From contig NZ_NPMN01000037.1 in the NCBI RefSeq assembly GCF_002266425.1, forward strand, positions 1-34,539: a DNA stretch of 34,539 bases, in the 5' to 3' direction. The number at the start of each line of letters is the position of its first letter. The first letter of the stretch is position 1. Of this stretch, positions 17,019 through 26,371 are shown piece by piece. A program made the position numbers and the translations under genes. The notes under the pieces were generated by a model. It ran no database searches, was not told the DNA's origin, and worked only from the letters and a program-made list of their open reading frames with translations. The stretch is from Tissierella sp. P1 (lineage in GTDB: Bacteria; Bacillota; Clostridia; Tissierellales; Tissierellaceae).

Positions 17019-17819
17019 ATGAATATTGGAGATATGCATAAAATCAATAAGCAGACCATGGTTCAGCAGACAATAGAATATCTTAGAGAATATATTTTGA
17101 ATATGGAGAATGGAGATAGTTCAAAATTGCCTTCAGAAGGTACTATAGCAAAGAATATGGGGATTTCCAGACTGACTATTAGAGAGGCATTGAAGGTATT
17201 GGAAAATGAAGGGCTGATATCTAAGAGTCAAGGAAGTAACACTATGATTACTACATTTGCAAGAAAGCTCTCTGAAAATATTGATTATACTGGAGAACTG
17301 GGGAGTTTTTTAAAAGATTGCGGATATGATTTGGAGGTAGATGTACTTTCTCATAGGTGGGATAAGGCTGATGAGAAGACTGCAGAAATTTTAAATATAA
17401 AAAGAGGAGAAGAAATACTTATTGTAGAAAAGATATTTTTCGCAGATGGAAAGCAAGCCGTATATTGCATAAATAGATTACCCAAGAAGATATTAAAAGA
17501 CTTGGATTTTTCTGAAGAACTTTTTGGGCAGTCTATGTTTGATTTCATTGAAGAAAATACTAATTTTGAATTCAGTCATGACTATATGGAATTAATCCCT
17601 GAATTGGTTACTAAGGATTTGTCTGAGATACTAAATTTAGATATAAACTCTCCATTGCTTAGAGCTGATGTAATCAAATACGCTACTGATGGAAAAGTGG
17701 TAATGTATAATTCGGAGTATTATGTAGATGAACTCATTAGATTTAATGCATTGAGAAGCAATTATGGTGCAAAGCTTAGCAAACTTGGTTCTAGCATTAA
17801 TAAGAGGACTGGTGATTAA
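17019..17819 (+). CDS. GntR-family transcriptional regulator with UTRA domain
   Basis: The 266-aa product has an N-terminal winged helix-turn-helix (about residues 12-80; LPSEGTIAKNMGISRLTIREALKVLENEGLI is in GntR form) and a C-terminal UTRA ligand-binding domain typical of the HutC subfamily. ATG 17019 with AAAGGAA upstream is chosen over an in-frame ATG at 16962 that lacks a ribosome binding site and adds 19 unrelated residues. It lies between the permease and the xanthine dehydrogenase genes, and its stop is 1 nt from the FAD-subunit start. It probably controls the operon in response to a purine or intermediate. The ligand is inferred from context only. Confidence 0.88.
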   Translation: MNIGDMHKINKQTMVQQTIEYLREYILNMENGDSSKLPSEGTIAKNMGISRLTIREALKVLENEGLISKSQGSNTMITTFARKLSENIDYTGELGSFLKDCGYDLEVDVLSHRWDKADEKTAEILNIKRGEEILIVEKIFFADGKQAVYCINRLPKKILKDLDFSEELFGQSMFDFIEENTNFEFSHDYMELIPELVTKDLSEILNLDINSPLLRADVIKYATDGKVVMYNSEYYVDELIRFNALRSNYGAKLSKLGSSINKRTGD

Positions 17820-17820
17820 A

Positions 17821-18615
17821 ATGATAACATTTGGGGATTATTTATTACCTAAAAGTTTAGATGAAGCATATTCTGCATTTGTTTCCAAGAAATCAGCTAG
17901 ATTAATTGGAGGAGGATGCTTTTTGAGAATGGGAAATAGGAAAATCGGTTTGGCTATAGATTTGTCACAGACTGGGATTGAATATATAAATGAGCTAGAG
18001 GAAGAAGTTGAAATCGGGGGGATGACTAGCCTAAGGGATATTGAAACTTCACAGATATTAAAGAATAATTTTGGAAATATAATTGAGGATTCTGTTAAGC
18101 ATATAATTGGAGTTCAGCTTAGAAATACAGCTACAATAGGTGCAACAGTCTACTCAAGATATGGATTTTCAGATCCAATTACAGCTTTATTGGCATTAGA
18201 TGCAGATATTTATTTATATAAGGGAGGTAGGATATCCTTAGAAGAGTATCTTAAGGAGAAAGACTACAGAAAGGATATCTTAGAAAAAGTAATTATCAAA
18301 AAGAATATAAAGGGAGCAGATTTTCAAACCATAAGAAATTCTGCAGTGGATTATGCCATATTGAGTGCAGGGGTTAGTAGAGTAAATGGAAAGTATAGAA
18401 TATCAATTGGAGCAAGACCTAGAGCTGCAATATTAGCATATGAAGCCATGGAATACATAAGTAATGTTGAAGTCAATGAAGATACTGCAACTAAAGCTGG
18501 AGAACTAGTATCGGAGGAAATTCATTTCGGAACCAATAATAGAGGAACTTGTGAATATAGGAAAGAAATTTCTAAGATACTTGTTAAAAGAGCATTATTG
18601 GAGGTGCAGAGATGA
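17821..18615 (+). CDS. Xanthine dehydrogenase FAD-binding subunit
   Basis: The 264-aa product is the flavin subunit of a three-part molybdenum hydroxylase. It passes electrons from the 2Fe-2S subunit to NAD or another acceptor. It has the PCMH-type FAD fold with ARLIGGGCFLRMG in place of the usual AGGT loop, then the second flavin loop VQLRNTATIGATVYSRYGFSD near residues 100-118, and the C-terminal CO-dehydrogenase-flavoprotein region. ATG 17821 follows the gntR stop by 1 nt; an upstream in-frame start lies inside gntR and is not used. It overlaps the 2Fe-2S gene by 4 nt. Confidence 0.9.
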   Translation: MITFGDYLLPKSLDEAYSAFVSKKSARLIGGGCFLRMGNRKIGLAIDLSQTGIEYINELEEEVEIGGMTSLRDIETSQILKNNFGNIIEDSVKHIIGVQLRNTATIGATVYSRYGFSDPITALLALDADIYLYKGGRISLEEYLKEKDYRKDILEKVIIKKNIKGADFQTIRNSAVDYAILSAGVSRVNGKYRISIGARPRAAILAYEAMEYISNVEVNEDTATKAGELVSEEIHFGTNNRGTCEYRKEISKILVKRALLEVQR

Positions 18616-19064
18616 TTATAAACTTATATATAAATGAATGCAAGAAATCTTTAGATGTCAGACCAGATGAGTATCTTTCTGAAGTTCTAAGACGTTATGG
18701 ATATCTTAGTGTAAAAAGAGCATGTGATACAGGTTGCTGTGGTGTATGTACTATACTGATAGATGGAAAACCAATTTTATCTTGTTCATATTTTGCAGTT
18801 AGAGCAGAGAATAAACATATAACTACAATTGAAGGAATTGCTGATGAGGAGAAAAAGCTTGGAGAACTTTTAGTCTCCGAAGGAGCAGAACAATGTGGAT
18901 ATTGTAGTCCAGGACTTATTTTGACTGTTATTGCAATGAAAAATGAGCTTAAAAATCCTACTAAAAGAGATATATCTCAATATTTAACTGGAAATCTATG
19001 CAGATGTACAGGATATGTAGGACAGCTTAGAGGAATAATGAAATATATGGAGGTGAAGGAATGA
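18612..19064 (+). CDS. Xanthine dehydrogenase 2Fe-2S subunit
   Basis: The 150-aa product has both clusters of this family. The plant-ferredoxin-like site uses Cys38, Cys43, Cys46 and Cys58 (ACDTGCCGVCTILIDGK with a later Cys). The helical domain site uses Cys95 and Cys98 (GYCSPG) with Cys130 and Cys132 (NLCRCTGY). All eight ligands are present, so this subunit looks functional. It carries electrons between the molybdenum and FAD subunits. ATGA overlaps join it to the genes on both sides, indicating translational coupling. Confidence 0.93.
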   Translation: MIINLYINECKKSLDVRPDEYLSEVLRRYGYLSVKRACDTGCCGVCTILIDGKPILSCSYFAVRAENKHITTIEGIADEEKKLGELLVSEGAEQCGYCSPGLILTVIAMKNELKNPTKRDISQYLTGNLCRCTGYVGQLRGIMKYMEVKE

Positions 19065-21388
19065 GTGGATATGCTATAGGGAAAGGAATATCAAAAGTAG
19101 ATGGAATGGGGTTGGTTACGGGGAAACCTGTATATACCGATGATCTTGCATCTAAGAGTTGTCTTATAATTAAAATACTAAGAAGTCCTTATGCATTTGC
19201 CAGAATAAAAAGTATAAATATCGAAAATGCAAAAAAAAATTCCGGGAGTTGAATGTATTTTTACCCATGAGAATGTACCGAAGTATCTATATACAAGAGC
19301 AGGCCAATCATATCCTGAGCCATCAACTTATGATAAATATATTTTAGATGAATATGTAAGATATATTGGAGATGAAGTCGCAATAGTTGCTGCAGATACA
19401 GAGGAAACGGCACTTAAGGCAATAAAACTTATAAAAGTGGATTATGAGGTATATGAGCCAGTTTTGGATATGATGAAAGCAGAAGAAAGTAAAAGTAAAA
19501 TACATTTTAGAGATAGATGTTTTACGAACATGGATAAAGGATTTAATCCAGAAAAAAATATTGCTGCAGAATATAGCTTTGAAGTTGGTGGTGTTGAAGA
19601 AATATTGAAAAACTGTGATGTGATTGTGAATGAGGAATATTCTACACAGGCTACAGCGCATACTATGATGGAAACATATAGGGCATATTCATATATAGAT
19701 CAATATGGAACGCTTGTTGTAGTATCATCAACTCAAGTTCCTTTCCATGTTAGAAGACATGTTGCTAAGTCTTTAGGAATTCCAGTAAATAAGGTAAGAG
19801 TTATTAAACCTAGAATCGGAGGAGGATTTGGGGGAAAACAAAATGCTCAGGCGGAATTTTACCCTGCACTGGTAACATATAAAACAGGTAAGCCATCAAA
19901 AATAATTTATAACAGAAGAGAAACTTTTGAATCTACATCTTCAAGGCATGCAATGAAAATAGGAGTTACTATTGGTTCTGATAAAAATGGAAATATTAAA
20001 GCTATAGATATGAAAGCCCTGTCAGATACTGGAGCATATGGAGAACATGCCAGCACTGTATTAGGCTCAGCAGGATATAAAACTTTACCTTTATATAATA
20101 AAACAAAGGCATCAAGATTTACTGGTAAAGCAGTATATACCAATCGTACCCCGGGAGGAGCCTTCAGGGTTATGGTGTAACCCAAGGTACCTTTGCATTA
20201 GAATCAGCGGTGAATGAATTAGCTTATAAATTGAATATGGATCCTTTAGAACTTAGAGAAAAGAACATGATAAAAAAAGGAGAAACTTCAGAGATATTTA
20301 ATATAACTACTGTTGGAGCAGGTAAAAATCCCATTATTATGAATAGCTGCGAACTTGAATATTGTGTTAAAAGAGGAAAAGAACTTATGGATTGGGATAA
20401 TAAGTTTCCAAGGATAGAAATTTCTCCTACAGTAATAAGAGGAGTAGGAATGGCTATTGCCATGCAGGGTTCTGGAATACCGGGAATAGATACTGCTTCT
20501 GCTACCATAAAGCTTGATGATGGAGGGAAATTTACTTTGCTGACAGGTGCAGCAGATATAGGCACTGGAAGTGATACTATTTTGAAGCAAATAGCTGCAG
20601 AGGCATTAGGAATATCAGTTAATAGTATAACGGTATTTTCTGCAGATACTGAACTCACCCCATTTGATGTTGGAGCGTACGCTTCTGGAACTACATATTT
20701 CTCTGGCAATGCAGTGAAAAATGCAGCCTTTAAGATGAGAACTATGATAGAAGAAGAAGCTGCTAGAATTTTGAGAATAGAGTTATCAGAGATTAAATTT
20801 GATGGAGTTAATTTTAAGAGCAAAGATGGGAGCAAGTCAATATCATTATCAGATTTAAGCAATAAACTTATATATAAAATGCCTCATGCTCAATTGACTG
20901 CTACAGGATCTTTCGGTACTGTAGATATAGCACCTCCTTTTATATCAGGTTTTGCTGAAGTAGAGGTTGATATTGAAACAGGAAAAGTAGATTTGATAAA
21001 TTTTGTATCTATTATAGACTGTGGGACTGTGATTAATCCTAAGTTAGCTAGAATACAGGCAGAAGGAGGAATAGTACAAGGAATAGGAATGGCATTATTT
21101 GAAGAAGTAAAGGAAACAAAATTTGGCAAGCTTATAACTAATAGTATGATGCAGTATAAGATTCCATGCAGAATGGACATTAATAATATAATTGTGGATT
21201 TTGCAGATGGATATGATGCTACAGGCCCATTTGGTGCAAAATCCATTGGAGAAGTTGTCACAAATTCAGTTTCTCCTGCAGTTGCTGATGCTGTATTTAA
21301 TGCGATAGGAATTAGAATAAGGGATCTGCCTATAACTCCTGAAAAAGTAAAAATGCTACTAATGAAAAGGAATAGAAGTATCCTTTGA
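19061..21388 (+). pseudogene. Xanthine dehydrogenase molybdenum-binding subunit, interrupted by two single-base frameshifts
   Basis: The three open frames here (19061-19252, 19227-20180, 20210-21388) are one gene. In the first break, a run of nine As (19231-19239) has one more A than is needed to read AKKIPGVE. In the second, GGG at 20167-20169 lacks one G needed to read TPGGAFRGYGVTQG. The shifts are +1 and -1, so the repaired protein is 775 aa, the normal size. It carries the molybdopterin motif GGGFGGKQ, the substrate-binding Arg of AFRGYG (just before the second break), GAADIGTGS, and the catalytic Glu in GAKSIGE (codon 21251-21253). As written, no full subunit can be made. Sequencing or assembly error at homopolymers is at least as likely as true decay, since everything else is conserved. 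Confidence 0.85.
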
Positions 21389-21541
21389 TTTTCATAAGTT
21401 ATTTTTAATAAAATAGAGCATATATGATATAATTTTACAGTGAATAGAAAAGTTCTACTTTTAGTACGTCGATATACATTTTTCTTATATTTAATTAGCC
21501 ATTTACTAATATGCTAATTTATAAATTTATTTTGCTTTTTC

Positions 21542-21570
21542 TTGACAAATACTTGTAAATAAAGTATATT
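21542..21570 (+). promoter_or_regulatory. Sigma-A promoter of the ileS T-box transcript
   Basis: A perfect TTGACA (21542-21547) and TATATT (21565-21570) are spaced by 17 bp, just upstream of the T-box leader. Confidence 0.8.
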
Positions 21571-21576
21571 ATTATA

Positions 21577-21826
21577 CAAGTGAAAATCTATGCATTGATA
21601 AGGACAGTAGCAGAGATAATTTATTAAAGAGAGATAATCATTTGGTGTGAGATTATTATAAATAGCTTTGTGAAGATCACCTTTGAGCATAATACCTGAA
21701 AAGAGTAAGGTATTACGTGAAGACGTTATACTTATTAAGTGACAAGAATTATTTATTTTAACTCTTGTAATTTGGGTGGTACCGCGGAAATTTCGTCCCT
21801 AAGTCTAAGACTTAGGGACTTTTTTA
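21577..21826 (+). promoter_or_regulatory. T-box leader controlling ileS (isoleucine specifier)
   Basis: The leader has the parts of a tRNA-sensing T-box: an AAGGACAGTAGCAGAGA segment in stem I, a specifier ATC (21676-21678, Ile) within GAAGATCACC, the antiterminator bulge core GGGTGGTACCGCGG (21774-21787), and a downstream terminator. The TGGT in the bulge would pair with the ACCA end of uncharged tRNA-Ile. Uncharged tRNA should therefore favour antitermination and raise ileS expression. Specifier placement is by eye; the T-box core is unambiguous. Confidence 0.9.
21795..21826 (+). terminator. T-box attenuator terminator
   Basis: GTCCCTAAG (21795-21803) pairs with CTTAGGGAC (21811-21819), followed by a T run. 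It competes with the antiterminator that includes the T-box core upstream. Its T run merges into repeat copy B. Confidence 0.88.
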
Positions 21827-21930
21827 TGACCTAACTTAGCGAACGATAGGTCCTAAGGGACACCACTGAACTATACCCTACAGGGTAAATAGAGGTAGCA
21901 AATGAATTTGTACAGCGAAACTGCGATGAT
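21825..21930. repeat. Interspersed structured repeat, copy B, between T-box terminator and ileS
   Basis: It starts TATGACCTAACTTAGCGAACG and ends in GCGAAACTGCG, matching the ends of copy C (minus strand), with GTAAATAGAGGTAGC shared with copy A. Small hairpins are possible (GACCTA with TAGGTC, GTCC with GGAC, ACCCT with AGGGT). It fills the gap between the T-box terminator and the ileS ribosome binding site, so it is part of the full-length mRNA leader. Confidence 0.65.
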
Positions 21931-21953
21931 TCTATAATGAAAGGATGAAAAAA

Positions 21954-24900
21954 GTGAAAAGGTTTAATGAATTATCAAATGAACCTGTAAAGGTCAGAGA
22001 GCATAATATTAGCAAATACTGGCAAGAAATAGATTTACTTCATAAATCGGTTACTTCAAGAGATGAAAAGAAGCCATATGTGTTTTTTGAAGGACCTCCC
22101 ACGGCAAATGGGAAACCAGGTATACATCATGTAATGTCTAGGACATTAAAGGATTTAACATGTAGATATAAGACTATGCAAGGCTATCAAGTAAAGAGAA
22201 AAGCAGGCTGGGATACTCATGGACTTCCGGTAGAGATCGAAGTAGAGAAAAGATTAAATTTGAAAAATAAACATGATATTGAATCCTATGGATTAGAAGC
22301 ATTTAACAAGCAATGTAAAGAATCTGTTTTTCAATATGAAAAACTTTGGAGAGATATGACAGAAAGAATGGCATATCTAATAGATTTAGATAACCCATAT
22401 ATAACATTAGAAAACGATTATATTGAATCGGTATGGTGGATATTAGATAAATTTAATAAAGAAGGTTTGATATATGAAGGACATAAAATACTGCCATATT
22501 GCTCTAGATGTGGTACAGGTCTTGCTTCTCATGAGGTTGCACAAGGGTATGAAGAAATAAAGACAGATACAGTAATAGCAAAGTTTAAGCTAAAAGATAG
22601 AAATGAATATTTCTTGGCTTGGACTACAACTCCTTGGACTCTTCCATCTAATGTTTCCTTAACAGTAAATGCCGTAGAAACTTATTTGAAAGTTAAACAA
22701 AATGATGAAATATACTATGTAGGAAAGGTCTTAGCTAATAAGGTATTAGGTGAAGACTATGAAGTATTAGGGGAGCTAAAGGGTAAGGATTTAGAATTTA
22801 TTGAATATGAACAACTAATTCCATTTATAAATGTAGAAGGAAAAGCATTCTTTGTGACAGTAGCAGATTATGTAACCACAGAGGATGGTACAGGAATAGT
22901 TCATACTGCACCTGCATTTGGGGAAGATGACTATAATACTGGAATGAGATACGGTTTACCAGTTATTCAGCCAGTATCAGAGGACGGCAAATTTACTCAA
23001 ACTCCTTGGGAAGGTAAATTCGTAATGGATGCAGACCTTGATATAATAAAATGGCTTAAAGAAGAAGGAAAGATGTATAAGAAAGAAAAGGTAGCTCATA
23101 ACTATCCACATTGTTGGAGATGTAAAACACCATTATTATATTATGCAAAACCTTCTTGGTATATAGAAATAACTAAACTGAAAGATAAGTTAATAGAGAA
23201 CAACAATGGTGTAAATTGGTATCCAGAATTTGTAGGAGAAAAGAGATTTGGAAACTGGCTTGAAAACTTAAATGATTGGGCAATTTCAAGATCTAGATAT
23301 TGGGGTACGCCATTACCTATATGGAGATGTAATGACTGCGGTCATATAACTTCAGTAGGTTCAAGAGCAGAATTAGTAGAAAAAGCTATAGAAGATATAG
23401 ATATGAGTATAGAACTTCATAGACCATATGTAGATAATATTCATTTAAAATGTGAAAAATGCAATGGCACAATGACGAGAGAAAAAGATGTAGTAGATGT
23501 TTGGTTTGATAGTGGTGCTATGCCATTTGCACAACATCATTATCCATTTGAACATAAAGATGACTTCGATTTATTATTCCCAGCAGATTTTATCTGCGAA
23601 GGTATAGATCAAACGAGGGGATGGTTCTATTCACTATTGGCTATTTCAACCTTTGTAACAGGTAAATCACCATATAAAAATGTACTTGTAAATGACTTAG
23701 TATTAGATAAAGAAGGAAAGAAAATGTCTAAGTCAAGAGGGAATACAGTAGATCCATTTGATTTATTTGATAGATACGGTGCAGATGTTCTAAGATGGTA
23801 TATAATCTATGTATCTCCACCATGGACACCAACAAAATTCGACGAAGATGGTCTTAGAGAAGTAGAGAGTAAATTCTTTAGATCCATAAGAAATGTATAC
23901 AATTTCTTCTCATTATATGCGAATACTGATGGTATAAATCCAAGAGAATTTTTCATTGAATACAAAGATAGACCTGAAATAGATAGATGGATACTTTCAA
24001 AATATAATAGTCTTTTAAAGGAAGTAAAAGCAAATATGGATATCTTTGAACTAACAAAGGTTGTAAGAGATATTCAAGAATTTGTAATAGAAGATCTATC
24101 TAACTGGTATATCAGAAGAAATAGAAGAAGATTTTGGTCAACGGAGTTAGATGATGATAAAAAAGCAGTATATAATACAACCTATGAAATACTTGTAGGA
24201 TTATGTAAAATGGTAGCTCCATTTGTACCATTTATTTCCGAGGAAATATATCAAAATCTGACAGAAGATGAATCAGTACATTTATCATATTATCCAGACA
24301 CAAATGAGGATTTAATAAATAAAGCAATAGAAGAAAAAATGGATTTAGTAAGAGATTTAGTGGGACTTGGTCGTGCATCTCGTGAGTCAGTAAAGATAAA
24401 AGTACGCCAGCCCCTTAAAGAAGTAGTGATAGACGGAAAATATGAGGAACAAATAAAAGATTTAGTTCCTCTAATAATGGAAGAATTGAATGTTAAAGAA
24501 GTAGTGTTTGAAAGAGATTTATCTCAATTCATGAATTATTCTTTAAAACCAAATTTCAAGGTTGCAGGTTCAATACTTGGTGGGAAGATAAAATCCTTTG
24601 GAAAAGCTTTAGGTGAACTTAATGCACATGCTACAGTAGAAAAGTTAGAATCAGGTGAGAAATTAGTATTAAACCTAGATGGTGAAGATACAGAAATAGA
24701 AAAGGATTATGTATTAGTTACCATATCATCTAAAGAAGGCTTTGATGTGGCAATGGAAAACAATCTATTTGTAATATTGGATACAACTTTAACTCCTGAT
24801 TTAATCAATGAAGGATATGCAAGAGAATTCGTATCCAAGGTTCAGCAAATGAGAAAGAATAATGGATATGAGGTTCTAGATAATATAAATATATTCTATG

Positions 24901-25058
24901 ATGGATCTGATGACATTAAGGCAGCTTTAGATGAGTATGATGCATTTATTAAATCTGAGACTCTAGCTAAATCCATAGAAAGAGTAACAGAAGAAAGTTT
25001 AGAAAAGCAAGACTTAAATGGACAAATGACAGGAATAAGATTAGAAAAAATAGAATAG
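21954..25058 (+). CDS. ileS: Isoleucyl-tRNA synthetase, IleRS2 type
   Basis: The product (about 1,034 aa) charges tRNA-Ile in the cytoplasm. The long length and the N-terminal segment EGPPTANGKPGIHHVMSR mark the eukaryote-like IleRS2 class. The class I signature, normally HxGH, reads GIHH here (GxHH form). KMSKSRGN is present, as are the editing-domain segment AWTTTPWTLPSN and the zinc-type cysteine pair CWRCKTPL. IleRS2 enzymes are known for low mupirocin sensitivity. GTG 21954 is chosen because AAAGGA (21940-21945) abuts the ATG at 21945 but lies 8 nt from this GTG; the ATG would add three residues. The T-box upstream confirms isoleucine control. A hairpin follows the gene. Confidence 0.95.
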   Translation: MKRFNELSNEPVKVREHNISKYWQEIDLLHKSVTSRDEKKPYVFFEGPPTANGKPGIHHVMSRTLKDLTCRYKTMQGYQVKRKAGWDTHGLPVEIEVEKRLNLKNKHDIESYGLEAFNKQCKESVFQYEKLWRDMTERMAYLIDLDNPYITLENDYIESVWWILDKFNKEGLIYEGHKILPYCSRCGTGLASHEVAQGYEEIKTDTVIAKFKLKDRNEYFLAWTTTPWTLPSNVSLTVNAVETYLKVKQNDEIYYVGKVLANKVLGEDYEVLGELKGKDLEFIEYEQLIPFINVEGKAFFVTVADYVTTEDGTGIVHTAPAFGEDDYNTGMRYGLPVIQPVSEDGKFTQTPWEGKFVMDADLDIIKWLKEEGKMYKKEKVAHNYPHCWRCKTPLLYYAKPSWYIEITKLKDKLIENNNGVNWYPEFVGEKRFGNWLENLNDWAISRSRYWGTPLPIWRCNDCGHITSVGSRAELVEKAIEDIDMSIELHRPYVDNIHLKCEKCNGTMTREKDVVDVWFDSGAMPFAQHHYPFEHKDDFDLLFPADFICEGIDQTRGWFYSLLAISTFVTGKSPYKNVLVNDLVLDKEGKKMSKSRGNTVDPFDLFDRYGADVLRWYIIYVSPPWTPTKFDEDGLREVESKFFRSIRNVYNFFSLYANTDGINPREFFIEYKDRPEIDRWILSKYNSLLKEVKANMDIFELTKVVRDIQEFVIEDLSNWYIRRNRRRFWSTELDDDKKAVYNTTYEILVGLCKMVAPFVPFISEEIYQNLTEDESVHLSYYPDTNEDLINKAIEEKMDLVRDLVGLGRASRESVKIKVRQPLKEVVIDGKYEEQIKDLVPLIMEELNVKEVVFERDLSQFMNYSLKPNFKVAGSILGGKIKSFGKALGELNAHATVEKLESGEKLVLNLDGEDTEIEKDYVLVTISSKEGFDVAMENNLFVILDTTLTPDLINEGYAREFVSKVQQMRKNNGYEVLDNINIFYDGSDDIKAALDEYDAFIKSETLAKSIERVTEESLEKQDLNGQMTGIRLEKIE

Positions 25059-25067
25059 AAATTAGAA

Positions 25068-25097
25068 CAAGGTAGATAGCAAGAGCTATCTACCTTG
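25068..25097 (+). terminator. Hairpin after ileS, probable terminator
   Basis: CAAGGTAGATAGC and GCTATCTACCTTG form a perfect 13-bp stem with a four-base loop right after the ileS stop. The T tail is poor (CTTATAA), so termination strength is uncertain. Confidence 0.65.
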
Positions 25098-25218
25098 CTT
25101 ATAACCCATAGGAAAGTACTTACTTATTTTTGGTTTTTCAAAAAAACCAATCTAAATGTGTTTAATAAAAATCTCTAATTGCTTCGATAGAATCTTTTTT
25201 TATAAAGGGGGAATTTAT

Positions 25219-26034
25219 ATGTTTATACCATTTGATAAATCCTCAAATGTTTTTAACACTAAACCATTTATAACAGAAGAAGTTAGGTTTAATTTGATGC
25301 ACCGTATTAGGGAGTCAGATGATCCTATTTTGATAAAAAGTGAAAATGGCAAAGTTATTATTGCACAATCTTCACCACAGCATCCTGCATGGATATGGAC
25401 TGATAAAGATGTAGAAGAACAAGAATATAAAGAGTTAGCGGATGGTTTTTATAATTTGTTTAAAGAACAGGATAGTTTAGAGTTTGTTGCGAAACCAGAA
25501 ATAGCTGAGTTTTTGGCAAATAATTATGCAAAGCGGAAGAATATAACTTGGAAAATATCCATGTGTATGGAATCATATTATTGTCCCAATATAAATTTTC
25601 CAATGCATGTTAGTGGATCAATTAGTAAACCATCTTTGGAAGATGTAGAAATTATATCTGAATTTTTTGGAGGATTTATACAAGATTGCTTTGGTATAAG
25701 CACGACAGCAGATAAACAATTTAAAGCCGCAAGGTCTTATATACTCAGTGATAATTTCTATGTCTGGAAAAATGGTAATGAAATTGTGTCAATGGCTAAT
25801 ATCGCTCATCGTTCTCCTAGACATGGGAGAATAAATGAAGTATATACTCCGCCATCACATCGTAAAAAAGGATATGCAGGGGCATTGGTTAGTGAACTAA
25901 GTAAAATTATATATAATGAGAATAAGATACCAATGCTTTATACAGATTTGTCAAATCCGGCTTCAAATAAGGCTTATAAGAATGTGGGCTTTGTAGAATG
26001 TGGAATGGTAAATCAAATAAGCTTTAAAGCTTAA
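25219..26034 (+). CDS. GNAT-family N-acetyltransferase
   Basis: The 271-aa product has an N-terminal domain of about 130 residues of unknown role and a C-terminal GNAT domain. The acetyl-CoA loop is in VYTPPSHRKKGYAGALVSEL (R-x-x-G-x-A form, near residues 210-230), followed by LYTDLSNPASNKAYKNVGF, the usual last strand and helix. The likely role is acetyl transfer from acetyl-CoA to an amine; the acceptor is unknown. ATG 25219, with AAAGGGGG 8 nt upstream, is preferred to an in-frame ATG at 25156 that has no ribosome binding site. It opens the accessory stretch and is followed by its own terminator. Confidence 0.85.
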   Translation: MFIPFDKSSNVFNTKPFITEEVRFNLMHRIRESDDPILIKSENGKVIIAQSSPQHPAWIWTDKDVEEQEYKELADGFYNLFKEQDSLEFVAKPEIAEFLANNYAKRKNITWKISMCMESYYCPNINFPMHVSGSISKPSLEDVEIISEFFGGFIQDCFGISTTADKQFKAARSYILSDNFYVWKNGNEIVSMANIAHRSPRHGRINEVYTPPSHRKKGYAGALVSELSKIIYNENKIPMLYTDLSNPASNKAYKNVGFVECGMVNQISFKA

Positions 26035-26076
26035 ATAATTAAATAATGAGAAAAGGTTTATCTCTGTTGATGAAAT

Positions 26077-26113
26077 AAGGTAAATGGTGAAAGCTATTTG
26101 CCTTGTTTTTATT
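26077..26113 (+). terminator. Intrinsic terminator after the acetyltransferase
   Basis: AAGGTAAAT pairs with ATTTGCCTT (one G-U pair) and is followed by GTTTTTATTT. Confidence 0.7.
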
Positions 26114-26213
26114 TAAGAAGTATTTAGTGATAAAAGAAGGAGTTTAGCAAAATTTGTAGAATAGTATATTGTAAGAAATTTTGTGGGAAAATGAAGGGGA
26201 GAAAAGGTTTTAT

Positions 26214-26344
26214 AGTGCTAAAGAATGGGGTTTGATTGCAGTAGCACTTAACAAAATGTTGCCATTCACTACGCATACCTGCTCATACTTCGCAGGAGTT
26301 GGTAACCAGAACTGCTATAGTATACCTTAATATAGGGGTTAAAC
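26214..26344. other. Structured non-coding element in the 26.0-26.4 kb gap
   Basis: Between the acetyltransferase terminator and the next gene lies a more GC-rich block with several inverted repeats: AGTGCTA (26214-26220) with TAGCACT (26242-26248), GCAGT (26238-26242) with ACTGC (26311-26315), and CCTGC (26278-26282) with GCAGG (26292-26296). It is bounded by ACTTAAC (26246-26252) and GTTAAAC (26338-26344), which fit the 7-base end-site patterns of integron attC sites (RYYYAAC, GTTRRRY). It could be a small RNA, a repeat element or a recombination site; none of these is established. Confidence 0.4.
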
Positions 26345-26371
26345 TTTAAGCTGAATTGTTAGGAGGGAAAG

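Noticed and set aside
20224..20862. A 212-codon open frame on the minus strand inside the xanthine dehydrogenase gene
   Set aside because: It is the antisense shadow of a strongly conserved coding frame, with no ribosome binding site or recognisable motif.
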